From Ascoidea asiatica (taxonomy: Eukaryota; Ascomycota; Saccharomycetes; Ascoideales; Ascoideaceae): a stretch of 64,000 nt of DNA. The notes beneath the pieces were generated by a model that was not told the DNA's origin, did no database searches, and worked only from the letters and a program-made list of their open reading frames with translations. Below are positions 40,236-51,087 of the stretch, piece after piece; the stretch's first letter is position 1, and every line of letters starts with the position of its first letter. The DNA lies in the NCBI GenBank assembly GCA_001600695.1, contig BCKQ01000013.1, positions 62,001 to 126,000 on the forward strand. The letters are read 5' to 3'. The position numbers were made by a program, and so were the translations under genes.

Positions 40236-42674
40236 ATGAATTTATCTGAAAAAGAACCTCCTCCTCCTGCTTCTTGTGATATTCATCATAATCCATCTTT
40301 AAATTCTAATAAAAATATGTCAAATAATAATAATCAATCTATTCTGAATATGCCAAGTGCAAATAGTTCTTGTGTTACTTTTGATGAAAATTGTTCAAAA
40401 AGAGGTTCAATATCAAAATCAAAATTATCTTTTTTAAATCCAACTACAAATTTAAATTCTCCTTCTCCAAAATTACAACAATCAAATAATTCTTTAATTC
40501 ATTCAATTGATAATAATAATATTAATAAATCTAATATTAAATCTAATAATAAACCTAATAAAAGTTCAAAATCTATTTCAAATAATACTAAATCTATAGA
40601 TAATATTAATGATAATAGTAATATTAATAGTAATACTAATAGTAATTCTTCAATAGATAATAATAATAATAATAGTAATAATAATAAAAAATTAAATAAA
40701 AATTCAATTAAAATTAAAAATAAAGGTAAAAATAACTTAAATTCAAAAGATTCTGTATCTCCAACAATTTTAGCCTTATCTAATTTAAGATGTCCATCTC
40801 CACCTCCAATTTTAAATAAACCTCCAATTAATAATACCACCAATTCTACTACAAATAATAATATTAATAATAATAATAATACTAATATTAACAGTTATAA
40901 TGATAACTATCATGATAATGAATCAATCTCTGAATTATTATCCTCTAATTCAAATCACTCCATTCAATCAAATCATTCTATACATTCTTTATCTAATGTC
41001 CCTTCAACAAGTAATCAATCAATCAAATCCATTCAATCTTATCTCTCTTCTTCCAACAACAACACCAATACCAACAACAATAATACCAACAACAACAACA
41101 ATAAGCAAACAGTTCCCGCCGGTGGTGCTCTTTTAGCCAAAACTACTGCTGTTCAAACTGCAATAGTGGCCTCTTTAGCCGCCGCCACTGCAAGAGGAAG
41201 GCAATCAAACATTCTATCAAAGGATAATTTATTCAAAGATAATCCATTGAAAGACATCAAAGATATGAAAGATATAAAAGATAATTCAAATGTAAATACT
41301 ATTGAAAATATTAAACTAGAAAATTCAAATAGTAACAGCAACAGCAACAGCAATACATCCAATAACAATTCTAATATCTCAAATAGTCAAGATGATTTAA
41401 TTTCTTTAAATTCTATTAATGGTTTACCTTATAATACTCATAAAAAAAATTCTTCAATTCACGCTCATTTTTATATAGAAGATACTGTAAAACATCCAAG
41501 ATCAAGAAGTGCTTCAATAAATAAATTAAATAATTCTAATCCTTTATTAGTAAATAATACAATTAATAATGAAAATCCAATTATATCTCCAAAACTTTTT
41601 CAATCATCCATTAATTCAAATAATGTAAATAATATAAATAATGTAAATAATATAAATAATATAAATAATTCAAAAAAATCAAATCAAATAATTTCAGAAA
41701 CTATAAATTCAGATCCAAGATTACCACAAGATGATGGAAAATTTCATGTTTTATTAGCTGTTACTGGTTCAATATCTTCAATTAAAGTTAAATTAATTAT
41801 AAATAAATTAGAAGAAATTTATTCTTTCAATAAACTTTCAATTCAATTAATTTTAACAAAAGCTGCTGAACATTTTTTATCAAGAAATGATTTTAATTCA
41901 AATATTAGAATTTGGAGAGATAAAGATGAATGGTTAACATGGAATTCAAGATCTGATCCTGTTTTACATATAGAATTAAGAAGATGGGCTGATATTTTAG
42001 TTGTTGCTCCATTATCTGCAAATACTTTATCTAAAATTTCATTAGGTTTGTGTGATAATTTAATTACAAATGTTATTAGAGCTTGGAATACTCAATATCC
42101 AATATTATTAGCTCCTTCAATGGTAAGTTATGCTTATAATTCTCCTTCAACAAAAAGAAATTTACAATTTATTAAAGATTATATGCCATGGATTGAAGTT
42201 TTAAAACCAACTGAAAAAGTGGTTGGTAGTTATGGTGATATTGGTATGGGTGGTATGATGGATTGGAATGAAATTGTAAATAAAATTGTTATGAAATTGG
42301 GTGGCTATCCAGAAGATGATGAAAATGATGATGAAGATGATGATAATGATAATGATAATAACGAAAAGGATGATGATAATGATGACGACGATGACGACGA
42401 TGATGATGATGATGATGACGATGATGACGACGATGACGATGATGATGACGAAGACGATGATGAAGAAGAAGATGATAATGATAATGAAGATCAAAATGAA
42501 GGAAACAAACAAGATCAAGTAATAGAAAAAAATAATATTACTAATTTGGATAAAAGAACTATAAATAATAAATCCGAAATTCATAAACCTTCTCGTCCAA
42601 GAAAAATGACTTTAGCAGATGAAGATGAATTAGAAGAATTTAATCGTCGTACTAATTCTTTATCATTAAAATAA
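40236..42674 (+). CDS. Hal3/Sis2-Vhs3-type flavoprotein (PPC decarboxylase family)
   Basis: The 812-aa protein has three parts: a Ser/Asn-rich N-terminal region (1-500), an HFCD flavoprotein core (about 505-690) and a very acidic tail (about 690-775) built mostly of Asp. The core shows FHVLLAVTGSISSIKVK, the conserved His in PVLHIELRRWADILVVAPLSANTL (H578), the LCDNLITNVIRAW helix and PSMVSYAYNSP in place of PAMN. Family members inhibit the phosphatase Ppz1 and/or form the heterotrimeric PPC decarboxylase of CoA synthesis. The clamp region reads EKVVGSYGDIGMGGMM and lacks the catalytic Cys of true PPCDC subunits (Cab3). This points to a Hal3/Vhs3-like His-contributing subunit. The acidic tail is also typical of Hal3. 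Confidence 0.92.
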   Translation: MNLSEKEPPPPASCDIHHNPSLNSNKNMSNNNNQSILNMPSANSSCVTFDENCSKRGSISKSKLSFLNPTTNLNSPSPKLQQSNNSLIHSIDNNNINKSNIKSNNKPNKSSKSISNNTKSIDNINDNSNINSNTNSNSSIDNNNNNSNNNKKLNKNSIKIKNKGKNNLNSKDSVSPTILALSNLRCPSPPPILNKPPINNTTNSTTNNNINNNNNTNINSYNDNYHDNESISELLSSNSNHSIQSNHSIHSLSNVPSTSNQSIKSIQSYLSSSNNNTNTNNNNTNNNNNKQTVPAGGALLAKTTAVQTAIVASLAAATARGRQSNILSKDNLFKDNPLKDIKDMKDIKDNSNVNTIENIKLENSNSNSNSNSNTSNNNSNISNSQDDLISLNSINGLPYNTHKKNSSIHAHFYIEDTVKHPRSRSASINKLNNSNPLLVNNTINNENPIISPKLFQSSINSNNVNNINNVNNINNINNSKKSNQIISETINSDPRLPQDDGKFHVLLAVTGSISSIKVKLIINKLEEIYSFNKLSIQLILTKAAEHFLSRNDFNSNIRIWRDKDEWLTWNSRSDPVLHIELRRWADILVVAPLSANTLSKISLGLCDNLITNVIRAWNTQYPILLAPSMVSYAYNSPSTKRNLQFIKDYMPWIEVLKPTEKVVGSYGDIGMGGMMDWNEIVNKIVMKLGGYPEDDENDDEDDDNDNDNNEKDDDNDDDDDDDDDDDDDDDDDDDDDDDEDDDEEEDDNDNEDQNEGNKQDQVIEKNNITNLDKRTINNKSEIHKPSRPRKMTLADEDELEEFNRRTNSLSLK

Positions 42675-43421
42675 CTCTTTCTTACTTCTTCTTTCCTCGT
42701 AATTCTTTCGTTAATATTCTTTCATTAATAATTTCTCATCAATAACCTTTCATTATTATAATTTGTACAAATTTTTGGTATTTCATCTATTGGTTTAATT
42801 AAAATTCATTTTCTTTATTGTATATTATTGAGTGTTTTTTTTTTTGGTTTAATATTAACTCAAGTACTCATGTCACTCTTTATATTTCAAAAACTTAATA
42901 TTCTCACAATTTCTTTTTCTCAATAGTCTTTTTTGTATAATTTTTTTTTGTTTATTTTTGTTCAATCTTGCTTCTTTTTTTTCTTCTTCTTTTTATTTCT
43001 GCTTTTAATGTTTATTTGTTATTTCTTTTTGACAACTGTGTTTTATTTTTTTTTTCAATCTGATTTCTTGATAAATCGCTTAATATAATAATATCTTGAA
43101 TTTTTCTGAATAGTTTTAGTCTAATAATTAAAATAGTAATAAAAATAGTAATAAAAATGATAAATTTTCTTGTTGTTGAATGTTTTATTACTGAAAACGG
43201 TTGTTTGCTTAAGTACTGTAAAATCGCTTAGTAAATTCACTTTTTGCTTATTTTCTGCTTAATGCGGTCAAACTTCAGAAAACTTGATTTTTTCTACGAT
43301 TTCATAACAAACAAAACAAAAGAAAAGAAGAAAAGAAGAAGAAAAGAACCTTTATTTTTGTTCTCTTTTAGATAATAACAGAACAGAACTTAGAAAAGAA
43401 AGAATAGAATCAAGTGGAAAC
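42675..43421. other. Intergenic region between the HAL3-type gene and ARP4
   Basis: AT-rich 3' flank and ARP4 promoter with poly-T tracts and, close to ARP4, an AGAAAAGAAG purine run (about 43318-43350). No gene was found. Confidence 0.55.
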
Positions 43422-45368
43422 ATGTCTGCTTCTACGAGTGCTCCTCAGGTTTATGGAGGCGATGAAGTTGGCGCCATTGTTTTAGATCCTGGATCTTATT
43501 CAACTTCTGGTGGTTTTGCAGGAGATGATTTTCCAAGAGTGACAGTTCCATCATTTACCTCGTATGATCCAACTATTGAATCAATTGATGTTGAAAGAGA
43601 CAAGTATAGTAATAATTATGAAAGAAGAAAGCATTATTATTATGGAGAATCAATTGATTTACCAAGATCAAATTATGAAATCAAACCAATAATCAAAGAT
43701 TCAAATATTCTAGATTGGGATTCATCAATTGAATTATTTGATTTTATTTTCAAAGAAATGTATTTAAACCCAGATGATTTAAAAGAATATCCTTTATTAT
43801 TAACTGAAAGTATATGGAATAGTAAAAAAAATAAATTAAAATCTATGGAAATTTTTTTAGAATTTTTTGAAAATCCTGGATTTTATATGGTTAAAAATCC
43901 AACATGTTTATCATTTGCAAGTGGTAAACCAAATAGTTTAGTTATTGATATTGGTCATGATATTTCAACAGTTACACCAGTTATTGATGGTATGTGTTTA
44001 ATTAAAAATACAACAATGACACATTATTCTGGAAAATTTTTATCATTATATATTGAAACATTTTTCAATAAAAATAAAATTGAATTAATTTCAAAATTTT
44101 TAATAAAATCAAAAATTCCAAAAATTTATTCATTTAATGAAGAAATTAATAAAAGAAATAAACCAATTTTTGAATTAAAAAAATTTAAAGATATTAATTT
44201 AACAAAAAGTTTTAAAAATTATCATAAAGAAAAAATTTTAAATGAAATTAAAGAAACAATTATAAGAATTGATAAATATGGATATGAATCAATAGAAATT
44301 TTTAAAAATCAAGATTTAAATAAAATTTTAAAACAAAATTTAAATCAAAATGATAATTCTGATAATAATAGTTCTAGTCCAAGTTCAAATTCTAATTCAA
44401 ATGCAGTTTCTAATGCTAATGCAAATGCAATTTTAAATGAATTAAATAATTATTATAATAATAATTATAATAATGGAAATCCATTTGAACTTATAAATTT
44501 TGAATTACCAAATGGTTTACAAATTGAATTTAATGAAAATAGATTTAAATTTGGAGATATTTTATTTTCACCAAATAAATTTTTTGAAGAATATAAAGAA
44601 TTTAAAAGGATTTATAAAGAAGAAAATGGTAATGATGACGATAATAAAAAGGATAAAAATATTTATGATTCATTTGAATGGGTAGAAGAAAATGGAGAAT
44701 TGGAAATTAATACTGGATTAGATAATGATTATATGTCATTTAAAAAATATAAAAAAAAAGAAAATTTAATAAATTTAAGTAATAATTTAAATAATAATAA
44801 AATTAATAAAGATATTAAAGAAAAAAGTAATGAGATAGTTAAAAAAGAAGAAACTACAAATATAAATGATATTAAAAATGAAAAAGAAAATAAAATAGAT
44901 AATGAAGACATAAATATAGATAAAGATAAAGATAAAGATAAAGTTATAGATAAAGTTATAGTTAAAGATAAAGATAAAGAGAATGATAAAGGTAAAAATA
45001 AAGATAAAGATAAAGAAGTTATTAGAGAAATAAATAGAGTAATACCGGGTATAGCAGAATTAGCACAAATGTCATTATCATCAGTTGATACAGATATTAA
45101 ACCACAAATTGCCCATAATATAATAATAAGTGGATCATTATCGTTAATACCAGGATTTAATGAAAGACTTAATGATGAATTAATTAAATTAAATCCAGGT
45201 ATGAAAATTAGAGTTCAAAGTATGGGAAATTTTTATGAAAGAAAATTTCAAAATTGGATTGGTGGTAGTATTTTAGCAAGTTTAGGTACATTTCATCAAC
45301 TTTGGGTAAGTAAAAAAGAATATGAAGAAATTGGTGCAGATAGATTAATTGTTGAAAGATTTAGATAA
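43422..45368 (+). CDS. ARP4: Actin-related protein 4
   Basis: The 648-aa nuclear actin-related protein is a shared subunit of the NuA4 acetyltransferase, INO80 and SWR1 complexes. The start QVYGGDEVGAIVLDPGSYSTSGGFAGDD is the Arp4 form of the actin phosphate-binding loop. It continues with DYELKPII-like NYEIKPIIKDSNILDWD, LLLTESIWNS, SFASGKPNSLVIDIGHDISTVTPVIDGM (second phosphate loop) and the C-terminal NIIISGSLSLIPGFNERL and KFQNWIGGSILASLGTFHQLWVSKKEYEE. It is about 160 residues longer than S. cerevisiae Arp4 (489 aa). The excess is an Asn/Ser insert near 308-345 and a Lys/Asp/Asn-rich insert near 410-545. Both fall between conserved blocks, so the fold should be intact. Confidence 0.96.
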   Translation: MSASTSAPQVYGGDEVGAIVLDPGSYSTSGGFAGDDFPRVTVPSFTSYDPTIESIDVERDKYSNNYERRKHYYYGESIDLPRSNYEIKPIIKDSNILDWDSSIELFDFIFKEMYLNPDDLKEYPLLLTESIWNSKKNKLKSMEIFLEFFENPGFYMVKNPTCLSFASGKPNSLVIDIGHDISTVTPVIDGMCLIKNTTMTHYSGKFLSLYIETFFNKNKIELISKFLIKSKIPKIYSFNEEINKRNKPIFELKKFKDINLTKSFKNYHKEKILNEIKETIIRIDKYGYESIEIFKNQDLNKILKQNLNQNDNSDNNSSSPSSNSNSNAVSNANANAILNELNNYYNNNYNNGNPFELINFELPNGLQIEFNENRFKFGDILFSPNKFFEEYKEFKRIYKEENGNDDDNKKDKNIYDSFEWVEENGELEINTGLDNDYMSFKKYKKKENLINLSNNLNNNKINKDIKEKSNEIVKKEETTNINDIKNEKENKIDNEDINIDKDKDKDKVIDKVIVKDKDKENDKGKNKDKDKEVIREINRVIPGIAELAQMSLSSVDTDIKPQIAHNIIISGSLSLIPGFNERLNDELIKLNPGMKIRVQSMGNFYERKFQNWIGGSILASLGTFHQLWVSKKEYEEIGADRLIVERFR

Positions 45369-45415
45369 TTTAAATTAATTAATTGTTTTGTTTGAAATCA
45401 TAAGTAATATTCCTG

Positions 45416-45453
<38 letters not shown>

Positions 45454-46036
45454 GTAAATGGGATAATCAATGAACCGAATAAGAAAGAAAGAAAGAAAGA
45501 AACCAGTGCTTCTTGGGAGGTCTCATTGATCTGACTCACGAAACGCATAACCACCACAAACACCATCTTTTGAACTGTCTCTTGCACCATCTTTGCACCA
45601 TCTTTTTGTGGCGGTGGCTGGTAGTCCAAAATAAGATTCAAGTGGCTTTAAGAGGCTAGTCAGTGTGGCTGATTTAACCGTGCAAAACCACCGCAAAACT
45701 AAAACTGAAAACGCGCGCTGAAACTGCTCAATCACGTGCCGTGTTATTTATTTTTTGTTTCATTGCGAAAATATTTTGATCCGTTGGAAAATCGCAGAAA
45801 AAAAAGCAGAGAACTCAGGAAATTAAAATAAATAAAGCAATAAAACAATAAAACAATAAAACTTGTTGAAACGACAGAAGAGTTAAAATATTTAAACAGA
45901 AACAAGAGAAGCTGATTCATTCATTCCATCTGAATTATCATCATAACTATTTTATTGATATATTTAGCAAAAGGAGACCCATTATTGTATACTATCATCA
46001 TTAATACAAGATTAATATTTCAAATTATATAAAAAA
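45369..46036. other. Intergenic region with microsatellites and GC-rich promoter patch
   Basis: A (TAA)n tract of about 12 units lies at 45418-45453 and a (GAAA)n tract at 45484-45502. A GC-rich stretch at about 45510-45740 ends in CGCGCGCTGAAACTGCTCAA and CACGTG. The last 300 bases are AT-rich NUP2 leader. No gene was found. Confidence 0.55.
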
Positions 46037-48625
46037 ATGTCTAAAAGAGGTGCAGCTTTTCAAATTAATAAGGATAGAAAAGGTTATGATTCTGAAGATG
46101 ATGATAAACCTGCAATTCCAATCATTGCTTCAAATGATATTTTATCTAAAAGAAAAATTTTAAAACCAAGATCAAGAAGAAATATTGGCGGTGATATAAA
46201 TACTTTTAATAATTTAATTCCTAAAAATTCTTCTATTCCTTCTAATTTACCAACTCCAAATCCTTCTTTTAATCAAGATCAACAAATTCAACAATCTTCC
46301 AAACCTTATAAAATTGATGATGAACCAAAGAAAATTAATCCATTTGCAATATTTTCAAATAAATCTCCAAAATTTAATGGTTTATCAACTTCAAAACCAA
46401 AATCATTTCCAATTTTTTCAAATAATGATAAAAATTCAATCTCAAATTTAAATACAAATCAATTTAAATTTAATAATAACAATAATAAAGAAAATTCGAT
46501 TGCAACTATTTCAAATTCAAATATATTAATTAATAATAATAATATTAGTAATGTTAGTAATAATACTACTAAAAACTTATCCACTAATAATAATAATAAC
46601 AATATCAATATCAATAATAAAGATAATGATAACTCGATTATGGCTTCTCAAATTAAAGCTTTAAATGAAAATTTCATGAAAACTTTAATAATAACAACAA
46701 GAGATGAACCTTTAGCTAATTATTCTGAATATTGTGAAAAATATATTAATTATTATAAAGATATTAGAAATGGTAAACTTCCTTTACCTTCTACTACATC
46801 CTCTTTACCTCCATCATCATCATCATCTTCTTCTCAATCTACTATTAAAAATTCAATTATCAATAATCAATTACCTTCTTCTTCTTCAAATAAATTATTA
46901 GAAAGTTCAAAAGAATCTCAAAGTATTTTTAATAATAATATCAATACTAATACTAATACTAAAAATAGTCTTTTTTCTTTCATACCTAAAAATACAACTA
47001 ACAATGAAAACAATAATAATACAAATACTCCTAAAAAATCATTATTCCCAATAATAAAACAAGAAGATAAAATTCCTTCTTTAAGTTTTAATTTCTCTAA
47101 TGATAAATCTAATGATAAATCTAATGAAAAATCTAATGATAAATCCAATAATAAAGTTTTTGATTTTGGTAAAAAAACTGGTTTACCTGCAAAAGGTTTT
47201 ACATTTAATGTAAATAATAATATTACTCCAAGTATTTTTACTAGTAACTCTAATGATAATAATAATAATAATAATAATAAAGAAACTGAAACAGAAAAAC
47301 AAGAAGAAAAAGCAAAAGCAGGAGATACAAAAATTGAAAATAAAAAAGTTGGCTTTACATTTAATGCACCTTCAAAATCAAATAATTCTCCTTTTAAATT
47401 TGGTAATGATTTAAAAAAAAATACTAATAATAATGAAAATGAAAATAAGAATGAAAAACCTAAAGGTCCTGTATTTACAATTGATAAATCAAAAATTGAA
47501 AATAAAAATCCTGTATTCAAATTCAATTCAAAAGATAATACATCTACTAAAAAAATAGAAGAAAAAGTAAATGAAAAAGTTGAGGAAAAACCAAAAGAAA
47601 ATAAAATTGAACCCAAAAAACCAATTTTTTCTTTCAATACTTCAAATTCTAATTCTAATACTAATTCAATCTCAAATTCAATTTCAAATTCAAACTCAAT
47701 TTTTGGTAATCCTTCATCATCAATATTTGGTAATAATAATAACAATGGTTCTTTAACCAAAAATGATGATACCAAGAAAGCTTCAAATGAACCTAAAAAT
47801 GAAGATACTAACCAAGATAAAAAACCAATATTTTCATTTACTTCTAATAATTCAAATCCATTTAGTTTTACATCAAAACCAACAAATGAAAATAGCAATA
47901 AAGATACTAATTCTGCTTCTTTATTTCCAAAATTTTCATTTACATCAAATTCAAACTTAAATTCAAATAATACAAATAACACAAATAATACAATTAATGA
48001 AAGTTCAAATAAATCTACTTTTTCTTTTACACCAAGTAATACCAATAATACTACCAATAATAGTACTAGTAGTGTATTTGGAAATACAAATGGATTTAAA
48101 TTTTCATTTATTCCAGTGAAGCCAAATGAAACAAATGGAGAAACTATTAATAAAGTAACAGAAAATAACTTAGGAACAAATCAAGAAAGTAAATCAGATT
48201 CTAATATAAATACAACTAATGCTACTTCTAATAATACGGAAAATAATAATGATATAAATGGACATACAGGACCAACTGGAGAAGAAGATGAAGAAGTCAA
48301 ATTTACTCAAAAATGTAGATTATTAGAATTTAATAAAGAAGAAAAAAAATTTGACTCAAAAGGTTTAGGATTTTTAAAGATTTTATATAATAAAGAAAAT
48401 AAAAAATCAAGATTTTTATTAAGAGCAGAAGGATCAGACAGAATTTTATATAATAATTTTTTAAATAAAAAAATTAATTATGAAATTGTTGGAAAATATA
48501 TAAAAGTTCCAACACCAATTGTTGATAAAGATGGTAAACAATCTTTAAATGTTTTTATGTTTAGAGTTAAAGATAATAGTGAATTAATTAAAATGATTAA
48601 TGAAGTGAAAGATCTTATTGATTAA
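46037..48625 (+). CDS. NUP2: FG-nucleoporin with Ran-binding domain (Nup2)
   Basis: The 862-aa protein is a mobile nucleoporin of the nuclear basket that binds Ran-GTP and karyopherins. The N-terminus KRGAAFQINKDRKGYDSEDDD matches the Nup2/Nup50 importin-alpha-binding segment. The middle carries FxFG-like repeats in an Asn/Ser-rich spacer (FTFN, FKFG, FSFT, FSFIP, and SIFGN/SVFGN). The last 120 residues form a RanBD1 domain (CRLLEFNKEEKKF, GLGFLKIL, RFLLRAEGSDRILYNNFL and NVFMFRVKD). Length is close to S. cerevisiae Nup2 (720 aa), with longer Asn spacers. Confidence 0.94.
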   Translation: MSKRGAAFQINKDRKGYDSEDDDKPAIPIIASNDILSKRKILKPRSRRNIGGDINTFNNLIPKNSSIPSNLPTPNPSFNQDQQIQQSSKPYKIDDEPKKINPFAIFSNKSPKFNGLSTSKPKSFPIFSNNDKNSISNLNTNQFKFNNNNNKENSIATISNSNILINNNNISNVSNNTTKNLSTNNNNNNININNKDNDNSIMASQIKALNENFMKTLIITTRDEPLANYSEYCEKYINYYKDIRNGKLPLPSTTSSLPPSSSSSSSQSTIKNSIINNQLPSSSSNKLLESSKESQSIFNNNINTNTNTKNSLFSFIPKNTTNNENNNNTNTPKKSLFPIIKQEDKIPSLSFNFSNDKSNDKSNEKSNDKSNNKVFDFGKKTGLPAKGFTFNVNNNITPSIFTSNSNDNNNNNNNKETETEKQEEKAKAGDTKIENKKVGFTFNAPSKSNNSPFKFGNDLKKNTNNNENENKNEKPKGPVFTIDKSKIENKNPVFKFNSKDNTSTKKIEEKVNEKVEEKPKENKIEPKKPIFSFNTSNSNSNTNSISNSISNSNSIFGNPSSSIFGNNNNNGSLTKNDDTKKASNEPKNEDTNQDKKPIFSFTSNNSNPFSFTSKPTNENSNKDTNSASLFPKFSFTSNSNLNSNNTNNTNNTINESSNKSTFSFTPSNTNNTTNNSTSSVFGNTNGFKFSFIPVKPNETNGETINKVTENNLGTNQESKSDSNINTTNATSNNTENNNDINGHTGPTGEEDEEVKFTQKCRLLEFNKEEKKFDSKGLGFLKILYNKENKKSRFLLRAEGSDRILYNNFLNKKINYEIVGKYIKVPTPIVDKDGKQSLNVFMFRVKDNSELIKMINEVKDLID

Positions 48626-49180
48626 AGATTTTTTTAAAATACTTTATTTATATTTTTTTCCACTTTTTCTTTATGATTTGCAAAATTTAATTTTAATTTT
48701 TATTTTAGTCTTTCATTTTTTTAATTTTATAAATTTTCAAATTTCTTTTTGCTTTTATATAATTTTTTGCTGAAACTTATTGGCTCACTTGTTCTTCAAA
48801 ATTTGTTAGAACTTAACCTAACTTATCTTAACCTAAACTCTTTTTTCAAATTATTATAATATTATCACTCATTAGACTATTATGCTGAATACGTATTTTC
48901 CAAATAATTTTATTAATTCATTTCAATTTAATTTAATTCAACAAAAAAACAAACAAACAACCTTATTATATGAATAACTAGAACTGTAGTTGATTGTATT
49001 TTCTCTTCATGACTTTGATCAAATTATAGACTACAACTGGATTCAATTTAAAAAATAGGTTCAAGACTTTAAAGAGATTAGTAAGTGAAAGCTAAAAACA
49101 ACTCAAGGACAAATGGTATACTGAACATGAAAATCTTGTGCCATTTCCAGGCCTCGAAACATTTTTGTGAAAGCAACCGT
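48626..49180. other. Intergenic region between NUP2 and the right repeat arm
   Basis: Mostly AT-rich, with a short ACTTAACCTAACTTATC-type motif at 48810-48835. Nothing coding. Homology to the left arm starts sharply at 49181. Confidence 0.55.
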
Positions 49181-49401
49181 GGCTCAAGTTTAAAGTTCGA
49201 AATGTCATCACGCCAGGATTGAGGTAGCCCTAAAAATGAGACCAAATATATGGATATTTTAGAGTAAATCCAGTTATTTGGTTTTTCTACTAAAGACCAC
49301 TTTTGTGGCTCTAATTGCTACGACCAGTTGTAAGGTACTTATTATGAGACCGGGTTTGTGGTTGTAGTATAACATTCAAGCAGTTCAATTTAAAGTATTT
49401 A

Positions 49402-49605
49402 TCCCTTTAATACAAGAATTTGTGCTTTTTGTCGTAAAGCTGTTTTTGGGTTGAACGAGCAGGTGCAAACCTGTATTAAAAAAACCAAAATTAGTTTAGC
49501 TTTTATAGATGAGTATTAAATACCTTTTCCGTTTGATACTCACGTGCGTGGTTTGATTCTTAAAACGCTATACGACAAAAAGCACAAATGCTTGTATTAA
49601 AGGGA
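49402..49605. mobile_element. 204-bp non-autonomous TIR element (MITE-like), right copy
   Basis: Mirror copy of 29751-29954, with the same 39-bp imperfect terminal inverted repeats. Being inside both arms, it inserted before the large duplication. Confidence 0.6.
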
Positions 49606-49854
49606 CATAAGTTAATAATTAAGGTTCCAGCGACATGCAGGAAGCATAACCTTAATTAACCTTAAATTTCTATCTTCGAAAATCATTTATGTTTGCTTTA
49701 TTTTTGTTAGCAAATTTATGAAATATCTATGTTTTTCCAACTCAAATATTTAATATTTAGTATCTGTGAATGAATATATAAAAACAGAACTTTCCCCTAA
49801 AAGGGTTCTTATTTTTTTACTTTAATTTATAGATCATTAATAATTAATTCAATA

Positions 49855-50421
49855 ATGTCTAGTGGAAAACTTAAGGTTATATAATTTAATCCTTCAAATT
49901 TAAATCTAATCCCAAATGTAAATGTTAACAAAAAAAAAGAAGACAATAAAAATGAAAATGATATTGAACTGAAAACAATTAATGAAAAATCTCAATATGC
50001 ATATAAATTGATAAATAGTGCTTTACCTCCAAATTTCAATGTTAGGGACACAAGATTATTTATTAAAATACCTTTCTTCATTAATGGAAGCAAAACTTCA
50101 AATTGCAAATATGAATACGGATCTGAAACCATTTTTGTTGGAGTTTTTTTCTTCTGATTCCTTTAGAATAGATTCCGATTTTTTTGATAAGTTTTCTTCT
50201 ATGAAATCACACTCCAATAATGATAAATTAACTGATAATCCCAGAGATAATGCATAAAGCAAAATGACTTAATGAATTCACTGGGTCTATATTTGGCTGT
50301 TGGGAATGAAAATTATTGTGTGTTTGGAAAAATGTATTTTGAAGTACTTACTTGGAGTCTTGAAGATTTGCTTCCCAACCTTGATTTAAACCTTAGTAGT
50401 AATGATAATTTTATAATCTAA
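49855..50421 (+). pseudogene. Decayed unidentified gene, right copy
   Basis: Mirror of 28935-29501. ATG at 49855 is followed by a stop at 49882. Coding-like sequence then continues through at least two further frames, ending with the 49-codon piece 50272-50421. The breaks are the same as in the left arm. Family unknown. Confidence 0.45.
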
Positions 50422-50755
50422 TTGAACCACTAAAAATGGCAGGAAATAGAATCAAACAAGTGAGGGAAAATAAAAAAGGTGTAATACATTATTATTACCA
50501 CTATCATAAAACAATATATCTTGTCATCGAAAAATCAAAAGCTTGATATAGCTAAAGACTATTCTGAATTCCATTTATTTCATATACTTATTTTCTTTAT
50601 TTCATATACATATTTTTTTTAAGTTAAATAATCTATGGAATCAGTGGTTTTATTATATTTTAACACCTTCTGACCTCTAGAATATGGCTCTTTAAGATCA
50701 TTTCAGACCCTTTTTCTCATGATTTTAACTCATATACCATTTTCAATTTCATAAT

Positions 50756-51087
50756 ATAATCAAATAATGATTGTCAATCATCAATTGCTACAACTGGAGT
50801 AACATTTTTAACAATAACAGTCTCTAATGGAAAGTTTTTTTATACAACTTTTCTTACACAAGCTGCAAATGAATTTGAATACTATTACAATTTCAGCAAT
50901 TTCAACAATTTCAAATGATGTAGAGGAATCTTCAACTGTCAGTTCAATGAAGGTAGAGAATGGATGTTCACAGTCTGATAATACAATCACAGACTCAATA
51001 AGTAATACAGTTTTTCAAACCAGTGAAGATTTATTATCCGATAATCTAATTCAATTCAATTACTATATACATTCATCTACCAAATAA
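50756..51087 (+). pseudogene. Relic of a Ser/Thr-rich cell-wall (GPI/adhesin-like) gene, right copy
   Basis: Mirror of 28269-28600. It shows the same two overlapping frames: an adhesin-like module with VSNGKFFYTTFLTQA, then the Ser/Thr-rich tail ending at 51087, back-to-back with the stop of the intact hydrolase. No signal peptide or complete ORF is visible. Confidence 0.45.

Noticed and set aside
42201-42584. Hydrophobic minus-strand ORF opposite the Asp tract, plus Met-rich frame on the plus strand
   Set aside because: Antisense and frame-shift shadows of a GAT/GAC repeat in the HAL3-type gene.
46918-48057. 379-codon minus-strand ORF opposite NUP2
   Set aside because: Antisense shadow. 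The plus-strand frame has FG repeats and a Ran-binding domain.
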